Source of the DNA: JBAXQQ01 sp037131695
GTDB taxonomy: Bacteria > Armatimonadota > Hebobacteria > CAIYQO01
Direction of reading: 5' to 3'
Assembly (NCBI GenBank): GCA_964638715.1
Contig: CAZWZF010000006.1
Location: 1-64,000 of the forward strand
Length of the DNA: 64,000 nucleotides
The notes under the pieces were generated by a model. The model was given only the letters and a program-made list of their open reading frames with translations. It did not search any database and had not been told where the DNA came from. The position numbers and the translations under genes were made by a program. Positions 36,037-46,104 of the stretch are shown one piece after another (position 1 is the first letter of the stretch; each line of letters opens with the position of its first letter).

Positions 36037-39000
36037 TTACGGTCCTGGCGAGGTGCAACGGAACCCGATGCCGTAGTCAACGTCGTAGTTCGGGTAGTAG
36101 TCGCTGCGACACGCGCCGCGATAGCTGTAGATGCCATTGTACCACGAACCACCCCGCAGCACGCGGTAGTTTCCAGATGCTGGCCCGGTAGGGTTAGTCA
36201 CCGGTGAACTGGAATAATTGCCGTCATAGTCGGCACACCATTGCCATACGTTGCCCGTCATATCCTGTGCCCCGCACCAGCTTGCCCCTGTCGGAAAAGA
36301 TCCTACAGGCCAAGTGGATTTTCCAACAGCGCGCGAATTATAAGAATTCGCGCACTTAGATTGATCCCAGCCATTGTATGGATCATTTACGGTTGCAGTG
36401 CCACCCCACGGGTAATTGTTCCCCTGCGGTCCACGAGAGGCGTATTCCCACTGCGCCTCGGTTGGCAAGGTTACACCATCCCAATCGGCATAAGCCTTAC
36501 AATCAGACCATGTCACATTAACAATGGGGTGCTGTTGAATTTCAGAAGCACTCCAATCGGATAAACCCGCCCAACTATAACCGATTGGGAAAGATGGTAA
36601 TGCACGCGAAGTTGCTGCACAGAACGCGCGGTATTGCGACACTGTCACATCATATTTATATATCCAGTAACCAGAAAGGGTGACTTGTTGTGTAGCAGGA
36701 GTCCACCTGTTGTCATAGGGTGTACCCATGGTAAATGAACCACCCGGCACCCACACCATGGCTGCATTATCTTTGAGATTTATACTCAGTGTTCCTGCAA
36801 TTTTATCAACGGTAAAATTATCTGCACTTATCGCTGTTCCACCTGGTGTCGTAACACTGATTTTTCCAGTAGTCGCGTCATCCGGCACAGTGACTTTCAG
36901 CGAAGTTGCAGTAATATTCGTAATAGATGTCGCCACAGTACCGTTAAATTTTACTCCAGTTACACCAGTAAGGTTTGTGCCGATAATAGTTACTACTTGC
37001 CCAAATAGACCGCTGATCGGCGTGAAGGAGGTGATGGTTGGTGGATTAGGTGCAGGAACAGCGCAACGGAACCCGATGTTGTCGAGGTAGACGACCGGGC
37101 TCCTGGGGTAATCGCGATACGCACCTCGAATGTAGCCGTCATAATAGTTGAAGTCGGCGTCGTAGTGGATGTAGCCGTAGTCGCGCCACGAACCACCCCG
37201 CAGCATGCGGTAGGATCCCGATGACGGACCAGTGGGATTAGTCACCGGCGTCGAAGAATAACTGCCATACCAATCCGCGCACCACTGCCAAACATTCCCC
37301 GCCATATCCTGTGCGCCGCACCAACTTACTCCCAACGGGAAATTTCCAACCGGCCAGGTAGACTTACCTGCGGCATAAGAATTGTAATAATTCGCACATT
37401 TAGATGAATCCCAGCCATTGTATGCATCATTTGCGGTTGCAGCACCACCCCACGGGTAGTTATTCCCCTGCGGTCCACGGGATGCGTATTCCCACTGCGC
37501 CTCGGTAGGCAATGCAACGCCATACCAGTCGGCATAAGCCTTGCAGTCATACCAGGTTACATTGACTATCGGATGTTGCTGTAACGCCGGGTCATCCCAA
37601 CCGGATTTACCTGTCCAACTATAACCGGTTGGGAAATATGGCAACGTACGCGAAGTCGCCGTACAGAACGCGCGGTACTGCGCCACCGTCACATCAGATT
37701 TATATATCCAATAGCCGGAAAGGGTGACTTGATGCGCAGGATGTTCATTACTATTTCCTACCCCATTAATGCTGCCCATAGTGAACGTGCCACCCGGCAC
37801 CCACACCATGTCTGCACTATCAGTAGGATTAATTTTTTCAACATTTATTACAAAATTATTTGTACTAATCGCTGATCCATCAGTATTTGTCACACTAATC
37901 TTTCCGGTGGTCGCACCAACTGGCACAATGGCTTTTAATGAAGTTGCTGTTATATTTGTAATAGTCAGAGATGATGTACCATCAAACTTAACCGATGTTG
38001 TTCCTGCCAGGTTAGTGCCGGTAATGGTCACTACCGTTCCAACGAAACCACTGATAGGTAAAAAAGAAGTAATAACCGGCATAACAATAAAATCATCCAC
38101 ACTATTCGCCGTTCCATCTGGAGTTGTCACACTCACTTTACCAGTGGTAGTACCAACTGGTACGGTAGCGGTAATGGAAGTCGCATTGGTTACGGTAAAT
38201 GTAGTTGCCAATGTACCATTAAATTTCACAGCTGTAGTCCCAGCTAAATTTGTACCGGTAATGGTGACTACTGTTCCTATTAAACCGCTGGTCGGCGTGA
38301 AGTAGGTGATATTTGGTGGATTCGGTACAGGAACAGCGCAACGGAAACCGACATAGTCGAGGTAGTTGCCCGGGTTGTATTCGTAGTCGCGATAGGCGCC
38401 GCGATAGTAGTAGTTGTCGCCGTTGTACCACGAACTACCCCGCATCACGCGGTAGGTTCCTGATGCTGGTCCGGTTGGGTTGGTCACTGGTAAACTGGAA
38501 TAACTGCCATACCAATCACCACACCACTGACACACGTTGCCCGCCATATCTTGCGCTCCGCACCAGCTTGTCCCCGCCGGGAAATATCCTACCGGCCAGG
38601 TGGATTTTCCAACAGCGCTTGAATTATAAGAATTCGCGCACTTGGATTGATCCCAGCCACTGTATGCATCATTTGCGGTCGCGGTACCACCCCACGGGTA
38701 ATTATTCCCCTGTGAACCACGGGCGGCATATTCCCACTGCGCTTCGGTAGGTAATGAAACGCTTGCCCAATCGGCATAAGCCTTGCAGGCAGTCCAACTT
38801 ACGTTAACAATAGGGTGCTGTTGCAATGCAGAGTCAGTCCAGCCGGATTTACCTGTCCAACTATAACCGGTTGGGAAAGATGGCAACGCACGCGAAGTCG
38901 CTGTACAGAATGCACGGTATTGCGCAACTGTAACATCATATTTATATATCCAGTAACCAGAAAGCGTTACCTGATGAGCAGGATGTTCATTAAAACCTCC

Positions 39001-42000
39001 TACCCCATCAATGCTGCCCATAGTAAACGTGCTACCTGGCACCCAGACCATGGTCGCGCCATCGATGGAATTAATCTTTTCAATAATGACTACATAATCA
39101 TTTGTACTAATCGCTGTCCCATCAGGATTTGTAACACTAATCTTTCCGGTGGTCGCACCAACTGGCACAATGGCTTTTAATGAAGTTGCTGTTATATTTG
39201 TAATGGTCAGAGATGATGTGCCATTAAACTTAACCGATGTTGTTCCTGTCAGGTTAGTGCCGGTAATAGTCACTACCGTGCCAACCACACCCCTGATAGG
39301 TGTAAAAGAAGTAATAGCCGGCATAACAATAAAATCATTAGTACTAATCGCCGTTCCATCAGGATTTGTCACACTAATCTTTCCGGTGATCGCACCAACT
39401 GGCACAGTAACTGTTAATGAAGTGGCTGTTATATTTGTAATAGTCAGAGATGATACGCCATTAAACTTAATCGATGTTGTTCCTGCCAGGTTAGTGCCGG
39501 TAATGGTAACTACCGTGCCAACCACACCACTGATAGGTGTAAAGGAAGTAATAGCCGGCATAACAATAAAATTGCCAACACTATTCGCCGTTCCATCAGG
39601 ATTTGTCACACTAATCTTCCCGTTGGTCGCGCCAGTAGGCACAATGGCTATAATGGATGTCGCGCTATAAATGGTAAATGTCGTGACAATTGTGCTATTA
39701 AATTTTACTGCAGTAACACTGGAAAAATTCGTCCCGGTAATAGTCACTGACGTGCCCACCACACCACTGATAGGAGTGAAGTTAGTTATCGTCGGAGGAC
39801 GATAAACTGTAAAATCTGTTACGCTGGTTGCTGTACCACCGGGTGCTATTATGCTGATTTTCCCGGTCATTGCGTCACCAGGTACTGTAGTAGTAATAGA
39901 TGTTTGGCTGTTTACAGTAAATGTCGCAACTGATATGCCATTAAATTTCACATCTGTTGCTCCGATAAAATTGGTTCCTGTTATAGTAACTGATTGGGTG
40001 AGAGAACCACTGGTCGGTGTAAAAGATATTATAGTTGGTGGTTGATAAATAGTAAAATCTGTCCCGCTGGTCACTGTGCCTGTTGGAGTTGTTACAACAA
40101 TCTTCCCGGTAGTCACACCTGATGGTACAATTGCGGTTATAGATGTATTACCCGCAACGATGAACGTTGTGGCAGCTATGCCATTAAATTTAACTGAAGT
40201 TGCACCGGTCAGGTTAGTGCCGGTGATGCTCACTATTGTTCCTGTAATTCCTATAGATGGTGTAAAAGAAATTGGTGTATCCGATGTTAATATACAGCGG
40301 AACCCGAGAGTGTAATCACTACTATTAGGATCGCTGCTGCCGCGACTGGTGCAACGGGAAATATCTTCACTCCCCATCCACGAGCCGCCTCTTAATACAC
40401 GTGAATTACCCGAAATAGGACCAATAGGATTATTAACCGGCGTTGATGCATAAGAGGCACCATACCAGTCCGCGCACCATTCACCAACATTTCCAGATAA
40501 ATCATTTACACCACACCAGCTTGCCCCGGCCAGGAAAGATCCCACCGGCCAGGTGCTGATACCCATATTAAACGAGTTATAATAATTTGCACATTTAGTT
40601 GAATTCCAAGAATTAAATAAATCAGAAACTGTCGCTGTACCACCCCAGGGATAATTGGAACTCAAAGGTCCGCGTGCTGCATATTCCCATTGCGCCTCAG
40701 TGGGAAGTTTCACCCCTGCCCAGTCGGCAAATGCCTTTGCATCATTCCAACTGACATTTACTATCGGGTGTTGTTGTATCGTCGGGTCATTCCAGCCTGT
40801 GGGTTTATTTGCCCAACTAAAGCCGGATGGGAACACTGGCAGCGCCCGCGAAGTTGAAGTACAAAACTCCAGATATTGCGCCACTGTTACCTCATATTTA
40901 TACATCCAATAACCGGATAGCGTTACCTGATGAGCTATTTTTTCATCCGCCCGTCCGATGCCATCCGTGCTGCCCATGGTGAACGTCCCACCCGGCACCC
41001 ATACCATCGGTATACTGGAGGTGACATTAAAATCGGTTACACTGGACGCCGTGCCGTCAACGGTTGTCACGGTAATTTTGCCGGTAGTGGCTCCTGTCGG
41101 CACGACGGCAGTGATGGATGTTGCGCTATCTACGGTGTAAGTAGCTGCAATATTGTTAAATTTAACAGCAATAGCATCTGTGAAGTTTGTTCCTGTAATA
41201 GTGACAGCTTGTCCCATATTACCGTTTATTGGATTAAATGATGTTATATTTGGAATAACTGTAAAATTCATTGTACTGGCTGCTATACCATCTGGAGTAG
41301 TTACAGTAATCTTACCTGTAGTTGCTTTATTAGATAAAGTGGCAGTAATAGATGTTGCACTCAACACTGTAAATGCTGATGCCATCGTGCCATTAAATTT
41401 TACTGCAGTCGTCCCGGTAAAATTGGTTCCGTTAATGGTAACTACTTGTGAAAAAGTTCCAGTGGTAGGAGTGAAAGAGGAAATTGTTGGAGTAGGGAAA
41501 ACAATAAAATCAGTTGCACTCGTTGCTGTCCCACCGGGGGTAGTGACAGTTATTTTACCTGTTGTTGCCCCATTAGGTACAGCAGCTTTTAACGTTGTCG
41601 CAGCATTTTCAGTTATTGTCGTTACTGTTACACCATTGAACTTTACCGCAGTGGTTCCAGATAAATTGGTTCCTGTAATAGTTACTATCGTGCCAACCAC
41701 ACCACTGGTAGGTGTAAAGGAAGTAATCGCCGGCATAACAATGAAATCATTCGCACTATTCGCCGATCCATCAGGATTTGTCACACTAATCTTCCCGGTG
41801 GTCGCACCAATAGGCACAGTGGCTGTTAATGAAGTTGCTGTTATATTTGTAATGACCAGAGATGATGTGCCATTAAACTTAACCGATGTTGTTCCGGTAA
41901 AGTTAGTGCCGGTAATGGTCACTATCGTGCCAACCACACCACTGATAGGTGTAAAGGAAGTAATCGCCGGCATAACGATGAAATCATTCGCACTATTCGC

Positions 42001-44757
42001 CGTTCCATCAGGATTTGTAACACTAATCTTCCCGGTGGTCGCACCAATTGGCACAGTGGCTGTTAATGAAGTTGCTGATATATTTGTAATGGTCAGAGAT
42101 GATATACCATTAAACTTAACCGATGTTGTTCCTGTCAGGTTAGTGCCGGTAATAGTCACTACCGTGCCCACCACACCACTGGCAGGTGTAAAAGAAGTAA
42201 TAGTCGGCATAACAATAAAATCAACTGCACTCGTTGCTGTCCCACCAGCAGTAGTCACAGTTATTTTACCTGTTGTTGAGCCATTAGGTACAGCAGCTTT
42301 TAACGTTGTTGCAGTATTGTCAGTTATTGTCGTTACTGTTACACCATTGAACTTTACCGCAGTGGTTCCAGATAAATTGGTTCCTGTAATTGTTACTATC
42401 GTTCCCACAGGCCCGCTTACAGGTGTGAAAGATGTTATCGCAGGAGCGGGAGGAATAACTATGAAACTCGTTGTACTGGTGGCTGTATTAATGGCAGTTG
42501 TCACAGCGATGTTGCCGGTTGTTGCACCTGCTGGCACTGTGGCGGTAATCGACGTTGCGCTAACCACTGTATATGTTGCAGCAGATATACCATTGAACTT
42601 TACAGCAGTTGCTCCGATGAAGTTAGTACCGGTAATTGTCACTACCGTGCCTATCAGACCGCTGGCAGGTGTAAATGATGTAATCGTAGGAGGCAATGGC
42701 GATGTCACAGCATAATTAACAGTTGCCGAAGTAAATGTAATATTTGGATCAGCTCCGCCCAAATCACTTGCCACGACACTAAAGTTGTAATTATTTGCCG
42801 TTGCCGGGGTAAAGGTATAACTGTTGCTGGTGCTGAAACTGCGCAATTGAGTTGTACCAGCCATAAACTTATATTGCACATTAACACCACCAGCAGGTGT
42901 TGCGGTGAGTGTAACTGGTGTGCCAACCAATGTCGTATTTAACGGCGTTGTCGTCAATGATACAGCGGTGAGTGCTGGTCTTATAGCAAGAGTTATCACC
43001 GACGATGTTACAGTGGCGTTGGGGTCAGTACCACCTAAATCATGGACGATAACAGTAAAGGTATAAGTTTTAACAGCAGTTGAAGTAAAAGAAAAAGTAT
43101 TGTCACTCGCAAAATTACGCATTAAAGAGGTGCCAGTCATAAACTGATATTGAACATTTGCACCGCCATCAACTGTCGCGGTGAGTGTGATGGGCGCGCC
43201 AACCAATGCCGCATTTAACGGCGTTGTCGTCAATGAAACAGCGGTGAGTGCTGGTCTTATAGCAAGAGTTATCACCGATGATGTTACAGTAGCGTTGGGG
43301 TCAGCACCACTTAAATCGCGTGCGATAACAGTAAAGGTATAATTTCTAACAACTGTCGGTGTATAAGAAAATGTGTTGTCACTTGCGAAACTGCGCACTA
43401 ATGATGTACCAGCCATGAACTGATATTGAACATTAGCACCACCAGTTGGTGTTGCGGTAAGTATAAATGGTTTTCCAACTAAAATCGCATTTAAAGGTGC
43501 TGATGTTAATGAAACTGCTGTAAGAGCAGGTTTTACATCAAGGTTAATTACTGATGATGTTACTGTAGCGTTTGGGTCGTCACCACTTAAATCGCGTGCG
43601 AAAACAGTAAAGCTATAACTTCTGATAACTGTTGGTGTAAAGGAAAAAGTATTGTCACTCGCGAAACTGCGTACTAAAGATGTGCCTGCCATGAACTGAT
43701 ATTGAACATTAGCACCCCCGGTAGGTGTTGCCGTAAGTGTAAATGGTGTATTAACCAGTACTGCATTTAAAGGTGTTGATGTTAATGAAACTGCGGTAAG
43801 AGCAGGTTTGACATCAAGGTTAACTACTGATGATGTCACCGTAGCGTTTGGATCGACACCACTTAAATCACGTGCGATAACAGTGAAAGAATAAGTTCTA
43901 ACAACTGTCGGGGTAAAAGAAAATGTGTTGTCACTCGCAAAATTACGCACTAAAGAAGTGCCGGTCATAAATTTGTATTGAACATTAGCGCCACCAGTTG
44001 GCGTTGCTGTGAGAGTGAAGGATTTGCCAACTAATACAGCTTTTAAAGGCAATGATGTCAATGATATCGCAGTAAGCGCAGGTTTTACAGCAAAGGTTAT
44101 CGTTGATGATGTAACAGTAGCGTTAGGGTCAACAGCGCTTAAGTCACGTGCAATAACAGAAAATGTATAATTTCTTACGATTGTTGGAGTAAATGAAAAA
44201 GTATTGTCACTTGCAAAACTGCGCATTAAAGAGACGCCGGTCATAAACTGATATTGAACATTAGCACCGCCAGCAGGTGTTGCAGTAAGGGTGACTGGTG
44301 TGCCTACCAGTACTGCATTCGGCGGTGTTGTCGTCAATGATACTGCGGTAAGTGCCGGTTTTGCCGCAAAGTTTACCACCGATGATGTAACAGTAGCATT
44401 AGGGTCAACACCACTTATATCACGTGCAATAACTGTAAGAGTATAAGTTTTCGCTACTGTCGGGGTAAAGATAAATGTTCTGGCGCTGCTGAAACTGCGC
44501 ATCAAAGATGTGCCGGACATAAACTGGTACTGCAGCGAGGTCCCGCCAGTAGCGGTTGCCATTAGCGTCACCGGGTTGCCAATCAATACCGCATTCTGCG
44601 GCGTTGTCGTCAATGCTACCGATGATAGCTCTGCAGCCCAGATTGAAAAACCGGAAGATAGTATAATTGTCAGTAACAACAAGCGCATTAGATGAAGACT
44701 AACGTCTTTACAAAATGATAGTTTACAATGATTGGAAATAAAAGACTGGTTTCGCAT
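36037..44757 (-). CDS. Giant secreted mosaic protein with 7 Ig-like, about 15 IPT/TIG and 4 SUMF1 domains
   Basis: At 2906 residues this is the largest gene here. A signal peptide (about 20-42) is followed by seven tandem repeats of about 92 residues (about 43-690; core GGANVQYQFMAGTSLVRSF and FTVIARDLSG). Next come seven IPT/TIG domains (ITSFTPxSGVVGTxVTITGT), then four SUMF1 domains at about 1249-1489, 1899-2142, 2314-2566 and 2666-2906, separated by five, two and one IPT/TIG domains. Each SUMF1 has MVWVPG, LPTEAQWEYA(A/S)RG and WCADW-like motifs. None has the paired catalytic cysteines of formylglycine-generating enzyme; the last keeps one (YRGACR). It is probably a surface or extracellular binding protein. 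AAAGGAGT lies 6 nt before the ATG. Long open frames on the other strand are by-products of the repeats. Confidence 0.87.
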   Translation of the reverse strand: MRNQSFISNHCKLSFCKDVSLHLMRLLLLTIILSSGFSIWAAELSSVALTTTPQNAVLIGNPVTLMATATGGTSLQYQFMSGTSLMRSFSSARTFIFTPTVAKTYTLTVIARDISGVDPNATVTSSVVNFAAKPALTAVSLTTTPPNAVLVGTPVTLTATPAGGANVQYQFMTGVSLMRSFASDNTFSFTPTIVRNYTFSVIARDLSAVDPNATVTSSTITFAVKPALTAISLTSLPLKAVLVGKSFTLTATPTGGANVQYKFMTGTSLVRNFASDNTFSFTPTVVRTYSFTVIARDLSGVDPNATVTSSVVNLDVKPALTAVSLTSTPLNAVLVNTPFTLTATPTGGANVQYQFMAGTSLVRSFASDNTFSFTPTVIRSYSFTVFARDLSGDDPNATVTSSVINLDVKPALTAVSLTSAPLNAILVGKPFILTATPTGGANVQYQFMAGTSLVRSFASDNTFSYTPTVVRNYTFTVIARDLSGADPNATVTSSVITLAIRPALTAVSLTTTPLNAALVGAPITLTATVDGGANVQYQFMTGTSLMRNFASDNTFSFTSTAVKTYTFTVIVHDLGGTDPNATVTSSVITLAIRPALTAVSLTTTPLNTTLVGTPVTLTATPAGGVNVQYKFMAGTTQLRSFSTSNSYTFTPATANNYNFSVVASDLGGADPNITFTSATVNYAVTSPLPPTITSFTPASGLIGTVVTITGTNFIGATAVKFNGISAATYTVVSATSITATVPAGATTGNIAVTTAINTATSTTSFIVIPPAPAITSFTPVSGPVGTIVTITGTNLSGTTAVKFNGVTVTTITDNTATTLKAAVPNGSTTGKITVTTAGGTATSAVDFIVMPTITSFTPASGVVGTVVTITGTNLTGTTSVKFNGISSLTITNISATSLTATVPIGATTGKISVTNPDGTANSANDFIVMPAITSFTPISGVVGTIVTITGTNFTGTTSVKFNGTSSLVITNITATSLTATVPIGATTGKISVTNPDGSANSANDFIVMPAITSFTPTSGVVGTIVTITGTNLSGTTAVKFNGVTVTTITENAATTLKAAVPNGATTGKITVTTPGGTATSATDFIVFPTPTISSFTPTTGTFSQVVTINGTNFTGTTAVKFNGTMASAFTVLSATSITATLSNKATTGKITVTTPDGIAASTMNFTVIPNITSFNPINGNMGQAVTITGTNFTDAIAVKFNNIAATYTVDSATSITAVVPTGATTGKITVTTVDGTASSVTDFNVTSSIPMVWVPGGTFTMGSTDGIGRADEKIAHQVTLSGYWMYKYEVTVAQYLEFCTSTSRALPVFPSGFSWANKPTGWNDPTIQQHPIVNVSWNDAKAFADWAGVKLPTEAQWEYAARGPLSSNYPWGGTATVSDLFNSWNSTKCANYYNSFNMGISTWPVGSFLAGASWCGVNDLSGNVGEWCADWYGASYASTPVNNPIGPISGNSRVLRGGSWMGSEDISRCTSRGSSDPNSSDYTLGFRCILTSDTPISFTPSIGITGTIVSITGTNLTGATSVKFNGIAATTFIVAGNTSITAIVPSGVTTGKIVVTTPTGTVTSGTDFTIYQPPTIISFTPTSGSLTQSVTITGTNFIGATDVKFNGISVATFTVNSQTSITTTVPGDAMTGKISIIAPGGTATSVTDFTVYRPPTITNFTPISGVVGTSVTITGTNFSSVTAVKFNSTIVTTFTIYSATSIIAIVPTGATNGKISVTNPDGTANSVGNFIVMPAITSFTPISGVVGTVVTITGTNLAGTTSIKFNGVSSLTITNITATSLTVTVPVGAITGKISVTNPDGTAISTNDFIVMPAITSFTPIRGVVGTVVTITGTNLTGTTSVKFNGTSSLTITNITATSLKAIVPVGATTGKISVTNPDGTAISTNDYVVIIEKINSIDGATMVWVPGSTFTMGSIDGVGGFNEHPAHQVTLSGYWIYKYDVTVAQYRAFCTATSRALPSFPTGYSWTGKSGWTDSALQQHPIVNVSWTACKAYADWASVSLPTEAQWEYAARGSQGNNYPWGGTATANDAYSGWDQSKCANSYNSSAVGKSTWPVGYFPAGTSWCGAQDMAGNVCQWCGDWYGSYSSLPVTNPTGPASGTYRVMRGSSWYNGDNYYYRGAYRDYEYNPGNYLDYVGFRCAVPVPNPPNITYFTPTSGLIGTVVTITGTNLAGTTAVKFNGTLATTFTVTNATSITATVPVGTTTGKVSVTTPDGTANSVDDFIVMPVITSFLPISGFVGTVVTITGTNLAGTTSVKFDGTSSLTITNITATSLKAIVPVGATTGKISVTNTDGSAISTNNFVINVEKINPTDSADMVWVPGGTFTMGSINGVGNSNEHPAHQVTLSGYWIYKSDVTVAQYRAFCTATSRTLPYFPTGYSWTGKSGWDDPALQQHPIVNVTWYDCKAYADWYGVALPTEAQWEYASRGPQGNNYPWGGAATANDAYNGWDSSKCANYYNSYAAGKSTWPVGNFPLGVSWCGAQDMAGNVWQWCADWYGSYSSTPVTNPTGPSSGSYRMLRGGSWRDYGYIHYDADFNYYDGYIRGAYRDYPRSPVVYLDNIGFRCAVPAPNPPTITSFTPISGLFGQVVTIIGTNLTGVTGVKFNGTVATSITNITATSLKVTVPDDATTGKISVTTPGGTAISADNFTVDKIAGTLSINLKDNAAMVWVPGGSFTMGTPYDNRWTPATQQVTLSGYWIYKYDVTVSQYRAFCAATSRALPSFPIGYSWAGLSDWSASEIQQHPIVNVTWSDCKAYADWDGVTLPTEAQWEYASRGPQGNNYPWGGTATVNDPYNGWDQSKCANSYNSRAVGKSTWPVGSFPTGASWCGAQDMTGNVWQWCADYDGNYSSSPVTNPTGPASGNYRVLRGGSWYNGIYSYRGACRSDYYPNYDVDYGIGFRCTSPGP
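42710..44640 (-). repeat. Tandem coding repeat, 7 units of about 276 bp
   Basis: Seven in-frame units of about 276 bp encode the Ig-like domains of the giant protein. Neighbouring units such as 4 and 5 are very similar at DNA level, and the outer ones more diverged. This suggests expansion by unequal recombination in the middle of the array. Confidence 0.85.
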
Positions 44758-44812
44758 GGTTCACTCCTTTAGAGTTATTATGAAATAATGATATCAATTA
44801 TTTTCAAACTTA

Positions 44813-44841
44813 ATAGTATTCCTATGCAGTATAGGTGTCAA
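44813..44841 (-). promoter_or_regulatory. Promoter with operator-like palindrome for giant mosaic gene
   Basis: On the minus strand TTGACA (44841-44836), 17 bp, TACTAT (44818-44813). The spacer holds CCTAT-actgc-ATAGG (44835-44821), a possible repressor site. The start codon is 56 bp downstream of the -10. Further upstream lies TGACTCCT-tt-AGGAGTCA (44903-44920). Confidence 0.65.
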
Positions 44842-44954
44842 TAATATTTTTACATATTTTCATCCAAGTTTATTTGTAAAATAATTCTATGAACAATGAT
44901 TTTGACTCCTTTAGGAGTCAGATGTTTATAGAAAAAGTTTTAAAATAGATATTA

Positions 44955-45098
44955 CGACCCCAGAGTGGGTCGGATATAATCTTTGACAAGTTATCATTTA
45001 TTAATAGAAAGCAACTACCACCCTACATCCGACCCACTCTGGGGTCGTGTCTTGAATATGAAACCTTTTCTATATACATCCGACCCCATCCGGGGTCG
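44955..45098. repeat. Three ATCCGACCC...GGGGTCG palindromic repeats
   Basis: CGACCCCAGAGTGGGTCGGA (44955-44974) recurs as its exact reverse complement at 45028-45047. A variant, ATCCGACCCCATCCGGGGTC, lies at 45078-45097. Each unit is itself a hairpin. They occupy the 400-bp gap between the giant gene's promoter and murB; no gene is seen in that gap. Confidence 0.75.
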
Positions 45099-45156
45099 AA
45101 GCTACATTGATAAAATGTGTATAACGGTGAGAGCATCGCTGTGGGTAAAAATCTCC

Positions 45157-46092
45157 CTAAAACTTCCAATCGCCTGCCATTACTATCTCTTTTTTCAATT
45201 GTACGCCGAATACGTCGAAGACTCTTTTTTGCATTTTTTCTGATAGGGTTATAATATCGGTGGCGCGGACGCCTTCGTGGGTGATGATGAAGTTGGCGTG
45301 TTTGTCGGATACGGCGGCGCCGCCTATTTGCATTCCTTTGCATCCGCTGCGATCCAGCAGTTTTCCGGCGGCTATTTTATCGGGGTTGATGAAGGTGCTG
45401 CCGGCGGTGCGGGCGCCGTAGGGTTGGCGCGAGGTGCGTTTTTCGCGCAGGCGATTCATCTTGTTCATAATTGCTTCCTGTTCGCCGGGCACTAATCGCA
45501 GGCAGGCGGATACCACCACGCAATCCATATTTTGCAGGGAAGAGTTGCGGTAGCCGTATTGCAATTGGCATTTGGTAATGGTATGGCGGATGCCGTCGAA
45601 TGTCACAACATCAACAGAATGAACAAGGTCGCAGATGTGGCCGATGTCGGTGCCGGCATTCATCACCAGCGCGCCGCCGATGGTTCCTGGTATTCCCTGG
45701 GTTGATTCCAGCCCGCTCAGCGATTGCTTTGCGGCGAAGTTAACTACTCGCTGCAAGTTTGCTCCGGCGCCGATGATAAGGTCATTGTTCTCGCGAGTGA
45801 TGGTATTGAACTCGTCCTGCAATTTCAACACTCCGCCGCGAATGCCAAGGTCGCTGACCAGCATGTTGCTGCCATTGCCGATGGTCATCACCGGCAGGCT
45901 GGCGTTGCGCAGTATCTTTAAGGTAACCAGTAAATCGTCAAAATCAACAGGAGTGATGAATAAATCTGCCGGGCCGCCGACGTGAAACGTGGTGTAGTGG
46001 CACATTTCTTCGCTTTGCGAGACGGTTCCTTTTATCTTCGCACTTATTTCCCGCGCTATTTCTTCATAATTTATCGTGGCTGCAATCGTCAT
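45157..46092 (-). CDS. murB: UDP-N-acetylenolpyruvoylglucosamine reductase MurB
   Basis: The 311-residue FAD enzyme reduces UDP-GlcNAc-enolpyruvate to UDP-MurNAc in peptidoglycan precursor synthesis. FAD-binding motifs are FHVGGPADLF near 35-44 and TIGNGSNMLV near 71. The C-terminal domain has AGSTFINP, with the catalytic serine, and KKEIVMAG, with the catalytic glutamate, near the end. The short length and missing Y-loop suggest a type II MurB. It starts 12 bp after murC ends and is surely co-transcribed with it. Confidence 0.95.
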   Translation of the reverse strand: MTIAATINYEEIAREISAKIKGTVSQSEEMCHYTTFHVGGPADLFITPVDFDDLLVTLKILRNASLPVMTIGNGSNMLVSDLGIRGGVLKLQDEFNTITRENNDLIIGAGANLQRVVNFAAKQSLSGLESTQGIPGTIGGALVMNAGTDIGHICDLVHSVDVVTFDGIRHTITKCQLQYGYRNSSLQNMDCVVVSACLRLVPGEQEAIMNKMNRLREKRTSRQPYGARTAGSTFINPDKIAAGKLLDRSGCKGMQIGGAAVSDKHANFIITHEGVRATDIITLSEKMQKRVFDVFGVQLKKEIVMAGDWKF

Positions 46093-46104
46093 ACTGCTTT
46101 ACTA

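Noticed and set aside
41153..42715. 520-codon open frame on the plus strand inside the giant gene
   Set aside because: It is antisense to the IPT/TIG repeats and shows their periodicity; repeated coding DNA keeps the opposite frame open. No ribosome site or recognisable domain.
42710..44640. Regular repeats that might suggest a CRISPR array
   Set aside because: Units of about 276 bp, in frame and protein-coding, with no short spacers. No cas genes are present and no CRISPR array was found anywhere in the window.
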